Assembly (NCBI GenBank): GCA_910587395.1
Contig: CAJULJ010000008.1
Coordinates: forward strand, 9,187-73,186
Length of the DNA stretch: 64,000 nucleotides
Source: an uncultured Oscillospiraceae bacterium
Lineage (GTDB): Bacteria; Bacillota; Clostridia; Oscillospirales; Oscillospiraceae
Reading direction: 5' to 3'
Below, in pieces: positions 60,584-64,000 of this stretch. Position numbers and translations under genes: made by a program. Within the stretch, counting starts at the first letter, position 1; every line of letters begins with the position of its first letter. Below the pieces are notes generated by a model. The model was not told the DNA's origin. It ran no database searches and saw only the letters and a program-made list of their open reading frames with translations.

Positions 60584-62005
60584 ATGGGAGGATTTTTTGG
60601 CGCAATTTCCAAGCGCGACGTGACCCTTGACATCTTTTTCGGTGTGGACTACCACTCCCATCTGGGCACCCGCCGGGGCGGCATGATTATCTACGACCAG
60701 GAGGATGGCTTCCAGCGGCAGATCCACTCCATCGAGAACACCCCCTTCCGGACCAAGTTTGAAAAGGACCTGGAGAAGTTCCACGGCACCTCCGGTATCG
60801 GCTGCATCAGCGACACCGACCCCCAGCCCCTGCTGGTGCGCTCCCACCTGGGAGTGTACGCCATCTCCACCGTGGGCATCATCAACAACGACGAGGAGCT
60901 GGTGGACGGGTATTTCAACGGCCACACCCGCCAGTTTATGGCCATGAGCTCGGGCAAGGTAAACGCCTCCGAGCTCACCGCCGCCCTCATCAACCAGAAG
61001 GACACCCTGGTGGAGGGCATCCGGTACGCCCAGGAGGTCATCGACGGCTCGTCCACCATCCTGATCCTCACCCCCGACGGCATCGTGGCCGCACGGGACA
61101 AGCTGGGCCGCCTGCCCGTGCTCATCGGGAAGAACGACGAGGGCTGCTGCGTGTCCTTCGAGTCCTTTGCCTGCACCAAGCTGGGCTATGACAACGCCTA
61201 CGAGCTGGGTCCCGGCGAGATCGTCCGGGTCACGGCGGACGGCTGGGAGACGTTGGCTCCCGCCGGGGACAAAATGCGCATCTGCGCCTTTTTGTGGACC
61301 TATTACGGCTATCCCAACTCCAATTACGAGGGGCAGAACGTGGAGGTCATGCGCTGCCGCAACGGCGAGATCATGGCCCGGGACGAGGTGGCCCGCGGCC
61401 TGCTGCCCAAGGTGGACTGGGTGGCGGGCGTGCCCGACTCCGGCGTACCCCACGCCATCGGCTACGCCAACCGCAGCGGCAAGCCCTTCGCCCGGCCCTT
61501 TGTGAAGTATACCCCCACCTGGCCCCGTTCCTTCATGCCCGCCAGCCAGGAGGTGCGCAACCAGGTGGCGAAAATGAAGCAGATTCCTGTTCCCGAGCTG
61601 ATTCAGGGCAAAAAACTGCTCTTTGTGGACGACTCCATCGTCCGGGGCACCCAGCTCCGGGAGACGGTGGACTTCCTATACGGCGCGGGGGCGGAGGAGG
61701 TCCATATGCGCTCCGCCTGTCCGCCCATCATGTACGGCTGCAAGTACCTCAACTTCTCCCGGAGCAATTCCGATATGGAATTGCTGGCCCGGAGCATCGT
61801 CCAAGAGCTGGAGGGGGACGAGGGGCAGGAGCATCTGGCGGAGTACGCCGACGGCACCACCGAGCGGGGCCGGTGTATGCTCAAGGCCATCTGTGAGAAG
61901 CTGGGCTTCGACTCCCTGGGCTACCAGTCCCTGGACGGTCTGCTGGAGGCCATCGGCATTGACCGGGACAAGGTATGCACCTATTGCTGGACAGGGAAGG
62001 AATAA
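60584..62005 (+). CDS. purF: Amidophosphoribosyltransferase homolog lacking the glutaminase Cys
   Basis: 473 residues. The PRPP-binding motif LLFVDDSIVRGTQLRETV and the ammonia-phosphoribosyltransferase core are intact, and the C-terminal CTYCWTGK is typical of PurF. The N-terminus reads MGGFFGAIS where functional PurF has Met-Cys-Gly-(V/I/F)-Phe-Gly: the nucleophilic Cys that is exposed after Met removal is replaced by Gly. The glutaminase half is otherwise present (HSHLGTRRGGM, HGTSGIGCISDTDPQPL). It may use free ammonia, receive it from another protein, or serve as a regulatory paralog. Similar Cys-less proteins occur in Bacteroides and Clostridia (recollection). A true purF may lie elsewhere. 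Confidence 0.88.
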   Translation: MGGFFGAISKRDVTLDIFFGVDYHSHLGTRRGGMIIYDQEDGFQRQIHSIENTPFRTKFEKDLEKFHGTSGIGCISDTDPQPLLVRSHLGVYAISTVGIINNDEELVDGYFNGHTRQFMAMSSGKVNASELTAALINQKDTLVEGIRYAQEVIDGSSTILILTPDGIVAARDKLGRLPVLIGKNDEGCCVSFESFACTKLGYDNAYELGPGEIVRVTADGWETLAPAGDKMRICAFLWTYYGYPNSNYEGQNVEVMRCRNGEIMARDEVARGLLPKVDWVAGVPDSGVPHAIGYANRSGKPFARPFVKYTPTWPRSFMPASQEVRNQVAKMKQIPVPELIQGKKLLFVDDSIVRGTQLRETVDFLYGAGAEEVHMRSACPPIMYGCKYLNFSRSNSDMELLARSIVQELEGDEGQEHLAEYADGTTERGRCMLKAICEKLGFDSLGYQSLDGLLEAIGIDRDKVCTYCWTGKE

Positions 62006-62030
62006 GCGCGTCCGAGCCGTCGTCCCTTTG

Positions 62031-62065
62031 CCAAACCGAACCCCAGCGAAGCGGGTTCGGTTTGG
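62031..62065. repeat. Inverted repeat between the purF homolog and purM
   Basis: Perfect 13-bp arms CCAAACCGAACCC / GGGTTCGGTTTGG around a 9-nt loop, inside a 164-nt gap (62006-62169) that holds further GC-rich complementary stretches such as GCAAAG...CTTTGC. No T-run follows, so it is not a simple terminator. It could be an mRNA processing site or a dispersed repeat. Confidence 0.65.
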
Positions 62066-62169
62066 GGAGGAACCGCAAGGGAGCGGGCAAAGCTTTCGCC
62101 GCAGGCGGAAGCGGAGCCGAGCGGACTTTGCGGTGACGCGGCGAGGCGTGACTACATGGAGGTCATGTA

Positions 62170-63210
62170 ATGAATAACTCACATTCTAAATCCTACGCCG
62201 CCGCCGGCGTGGACATTGAAGCCGGGTACAAGGGCGTACAGCTCATGCGCGAGCATGTGGAACGCACCATGATCCCCGGCGTAGTCAGCGGCATCGGCGG
62301 CTTCGGCGGGCTGTTCGCCCCCGACCTGTCCGGTATGGAGGAGCCCATCCTGGTGTCCGGCACCGACGGCGTGGGCACCAAAATCCGGGTCGCCCAGCTG
62401 CTGGACAAGCACGACACCATCGGCATCGACTGCGTAGCCATGTGCGTCAACGACATTGTGTGCTGCGGCGCCAAGCCCCTGTTCTTCCTGGACTACATCG
62501 CCATCGGCAAAAATGAGCCGGAGAAGGTGGCGGCTATGGTATCCGGCGTGGCGGAGGGCTGCGTTCAGGCGGGCTGCGCCCTCATCGGCGGCGAGACCGC
62601 CGAACACCCCGGCGTCATGAACCCCGAGGACTACGATCTGGCGGGTTTTTCCGTGGGCGTGGTGGATAAAGCGAACATGATCGACAACAGCCGGATGAAG
62701 GCGGGCGACGTAATCCTGGGCCTCGCCTCCTCGGGGCTGCACTCCAACGGCTTCTCCCTGGTGCGCAAGGTGTTTGACGTCGAGCACACCGACCTCAACA
62801 AGCCCTTGGACGAGCTGGACGGCAAGTCTCTGGGGGAGGAGCTGCTCTCCCCCACCAAAATTTACGTCAAGCCTGTGCTGGCCGCCATCCAGGCCGCCCG
62901 GGTGCACGGCGTCAGCCACATCACCGGCGGCGGCTTCTTCGAGAACATCCCCCGCTGCCTGCCCCAGGGACTCAGCGCCAAAATCGACAAATCCGCCCTC
63001 AATATCCCCCCCATCTTCTCCCTGCTCCAGGATAAGGGCGGCATCCCGGAACGGGACATGTTCAACACCTTCAATATGGGCGTGGGCATGGCGCTCATTG
63101 TGGACAAGGAGGACGTGGTCAAGGCCGTCACCGCCCTGGACGCCGCAGGGCAGAACGCCCGGGTCATCGGCGAGGTGGTCTCCGGCGGCGACGGCGTGGA
63201 GCTGTTATGA
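62170..63210 (+). CDS. purM: Phosphoribosylformylglycinamidine cyclo-ligase
   Basis: 346 residues. Makes AIR from FGAM with ATP. Motifs: SYAAAGVDIEAG, GFGGLFAPDL, VSGTDGVGTK, GIDCVAMCVNDIVCCGAKPLFFLDY, GGETAEHPGVM, LASSGLHSNGFSLVR. The start ATG has GGAGG 8-10 nt upstream. It overlaps purN by 4 nt and is separated from the purF homolog by a 164-nt structured gap. Confidence 0.97.
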   Translation: MNNSHSKSYAAAGVDIEAGYKGVQLMREHVERTMIPGVVSGIGGFGGLFAPDLSGMEEPILVSGTDGVGTKIRVAQLLDKHDTIGIDCVAMCVNDIVCCGAKPLFFLDYIAIGKNEPEKVAAMVSGVAEGCVQAGCALIGGETAEHPGVMNPEDYDLAGFSVGVVDKANMIDNSRMKAGDVILGLASSGLHSNGFSLVRKVFDVEHTDLNKPLDELDGKSLGEELLSPTKIYVKPVLAAIQAARVHGVSHITGGGFFENIPRCLPQGLSAKIDKSALNIPPIFSLLQDKGGIPERDMFNTFNMGVGMALIVDKEDVVKAVTALDAAGQNARVIGEVVSGGDGVELL

Positions 63211-63869
63211 GAAGCAAGCGTATCGCCGTACTGGTGTCCGGCGGCGGGACCAACCTGCAAGCCCTCATCGACGCCCAGCGCCGGGGGGACATCATCAACG
63301 GAGAGATTGCCGCCGTCATCGCCTCCAAGCCGGGCGTTTACGCCCTGGAGCGGGCCAAGCGGGCGGGCATCCCAGGCTATGTGGTGGCCCGGAAGGACTA
63401 TCCCTCCAGCCAGGCCATGACCGCCGCCCTGGTGGACAAGCTGAAAAGCCTGGACATCGACCTGGTGGTGCTGGCCGGGTTCATGGTCATCCTCACGGAG
63501 GAGATGGTGAGGGCCTATCCCAACGCCATTTTGAACGTCCACCCCGCCCTGATCCCATCCTTCTGCGGGGAGGGGTACTATGGCCTCCACGTCCACGAGC
63601 GGGCGCTGGAATACGGGGTGAAGGTATCCGGGGCCACCGTCCATTTCGTCAGCGAGGAGTGCGACGGCGGGCCCATTGTCCTGCAAAAGGCGGTGGCGGT
63701 GGAGGAAAACGACACCCCGGAGACCCTCCAGCGCCGCATCATGGAGCAGGCGGAGTGGGTCGTCCTGCCCCGGGCGGTGTCCCTGTTCTGCCAGGGGCGC
63801 TTGAAGGTGGAGGGCCGCACCGTCCGGATTTTGAAACCGCTGAATCTTTCAAAGGAGTGTCTGCAATGA
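63207..63869 (+). CDS. purN: Phosphoribosylglycinamide formyltransferase
   Basis: 220 residues. 10-formyl-THF-dependent formylation of GAR. Motifs: VLVSGGGTNLQALIDA, LAGFMVILT, NVHPALIPSFCG, and GATVHFVSEECDGGPIV. The start overlaps the purM stop (ATGA), and its stop overlaps the following gene in the same way, so translation is coupled through the series. Confidence 0.97.
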   Translation: MRSKRIAVLVSGGGTNLQALIDAQRRGDIINGEIAAVIASKPGVYALERAKRAGIPGYVVARKDYPSSQAMTAALVDKLKSLDIDLVVLAGFMVILTEEMVRAYPNAILNVHPALIPSFCGEGYYGLHVHERALEYGVKVSGATVHFVSEECDGGPIVLQKAVAVEENDTPETLQRRIMEQAEWVVLPRAVSLFCQGRLKVEGRTVRILKPLNLSKECLQ

Positions 63870-64000
63870 TCGATTTGACTGAGTATTTACAGAATAACCC
63901 CTATCCCGGCCGGGGCATTATGGTCGGCCGCTCCGCCGACAACAAGAGCGCCGTCATCGCCTATTTCATCATGGGCCGCAGCGAGAACAGCCGCAACCGG
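63866..64000 (+). CDS. IMP cyclohydrolase family protein (partial, C-terminus outside window)
   Basis: 45 N-terminal residues are visible, starting MIDLTEYLQNNPYPGRG, then IMVGRSADNKSAVIAYFIMGRS, matching the start of the stand-alone IMP cyclohydrolase (PurO-like) family found in Clostridia, which closes FAICAR to IMP. The ATG overlaps the purN stop (ATGA). The gene runs off the right edge. Its presence implies that formyl transfer to AICAR is done by a separate protein rather than by a bifunctional PurH. Confidence 0.8.
   Translation, partial: MIDLTEYLQNNPYPGRGIMVGRSADNKSAVIAYFIMGRSENSRNR

Noticed and set aside
60584..60610. Frameshift or wrong start hiding the PurF catalytic Cys
   Set aside because: The frame is continuous, GGFFG aligns exactly at the CGxFG position, and no Cys codon lies in the alternative frames at the right place.

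Overview
The window is a chromosomal segment of an anaerobic, spore-forming, high-GC member of the Clostridia, most likely an Oscillospiraceae/Ruminococcaceae-type gut bacterium (Flavonifractor/Lawsonibacter-like). This rests on a spoIVA-sipL pair, the Firmicute yicC-remA-gmk-rpoZ-priA-def-fmt-rsmB-rlmN-prpC-prkC-rsgA cluster, PASTA kinase, LCP, CsaB and PBP1A envelope genes, frequent AAGGAGG-type ribosome binding sites and sigma-A type promoters. I see no phage, insertion sequence, CRISPR, tRNA or rRNA gene. Genus-level assignment is inference.

Layout. 1-2.8 kb: spore coat basement genes spoIVA (cut by the window edge) and sipL, separated by a long palindromic element. 2.8-3.4 kb: a mostly empty stretch ending in a tiny transcription unit on the other strand (promoter, strong RBS, 35-codon ORF, terminator). 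3.4-19.9 kb: one long leftward operon-like run, read from its promoter near 19.9 kb as cdaA-cdaR (c-di-AMP synthesis), DUF5685, a J-domain/TPR protein, a membrane protein, yicC, remA, gmk, rpoZ, priA, def, fmt, rsmB, rlmN, prpC, prkC, rsgA. Most junctions overlap or touch. 20-23.4 kb: a cysteine-desulfurase-like protein with a DUF3343 (Se/S carrier-like) partner, ispD-ispF and carD. 23.5-25.6 kb: two paralogous SleB-type cell wall hydrolases, each preceded by a perfect WalR-like direct repeat. 25.7-29.1 kb: TSCPD protein, minimal zincin, an unassigned protein and a BlaI/M56 regulatory pair with three operator-like palindromes.

29.1-41.3 kb (rightward): smc-ftsY, rdgB, a zinc ribbon, yhbY, a nadD-yqeK fusion, an LCP ligase, rsfS, trpS, then tagO/wecA and UDP-GlcNAc 2-epimerase for wall glycopolymer synthesis. 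41.5-45.5 kb: a membrane-anchored protein, a leftward trio of unassigned small proteins, a YfcE-type phosphodiesterase, DUF378 and a DUF3048 lipoprotein. 45.6-48.3 kb: hom-lysC. 48.4-51.4 kb: a class A PBP with an unusual inserted zinc-ribbon-like Cys4 motif. 51.5-53.8 kb: a DUF1292 gene, a likely 6S RNA and a PrsA-like foldase. 53.9-58.9 kb: tcdA, PAP2 phosphatase, a glycosyltransferase-CsaB fusion and a second glycosyltransferase.

58.9-64 kb: a purine biosynthesis operon, purE - small unknown ORF - purC - purF homolog - purM - purN - IMP cyclohydrolase (cut by the window edge). It is driven by a promoter followed by a ~150-nt leader that can form mutually exclusive terminator and antiterminator helices. 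The PurF homolog lacks the N-terminal nucleophilic Cys of the glutaminase domain. The leader RNA, the Cys-less PurF, the Cys4 PBP, the WalR-like boxes and the small peptide unit are the observations I would follow up first.
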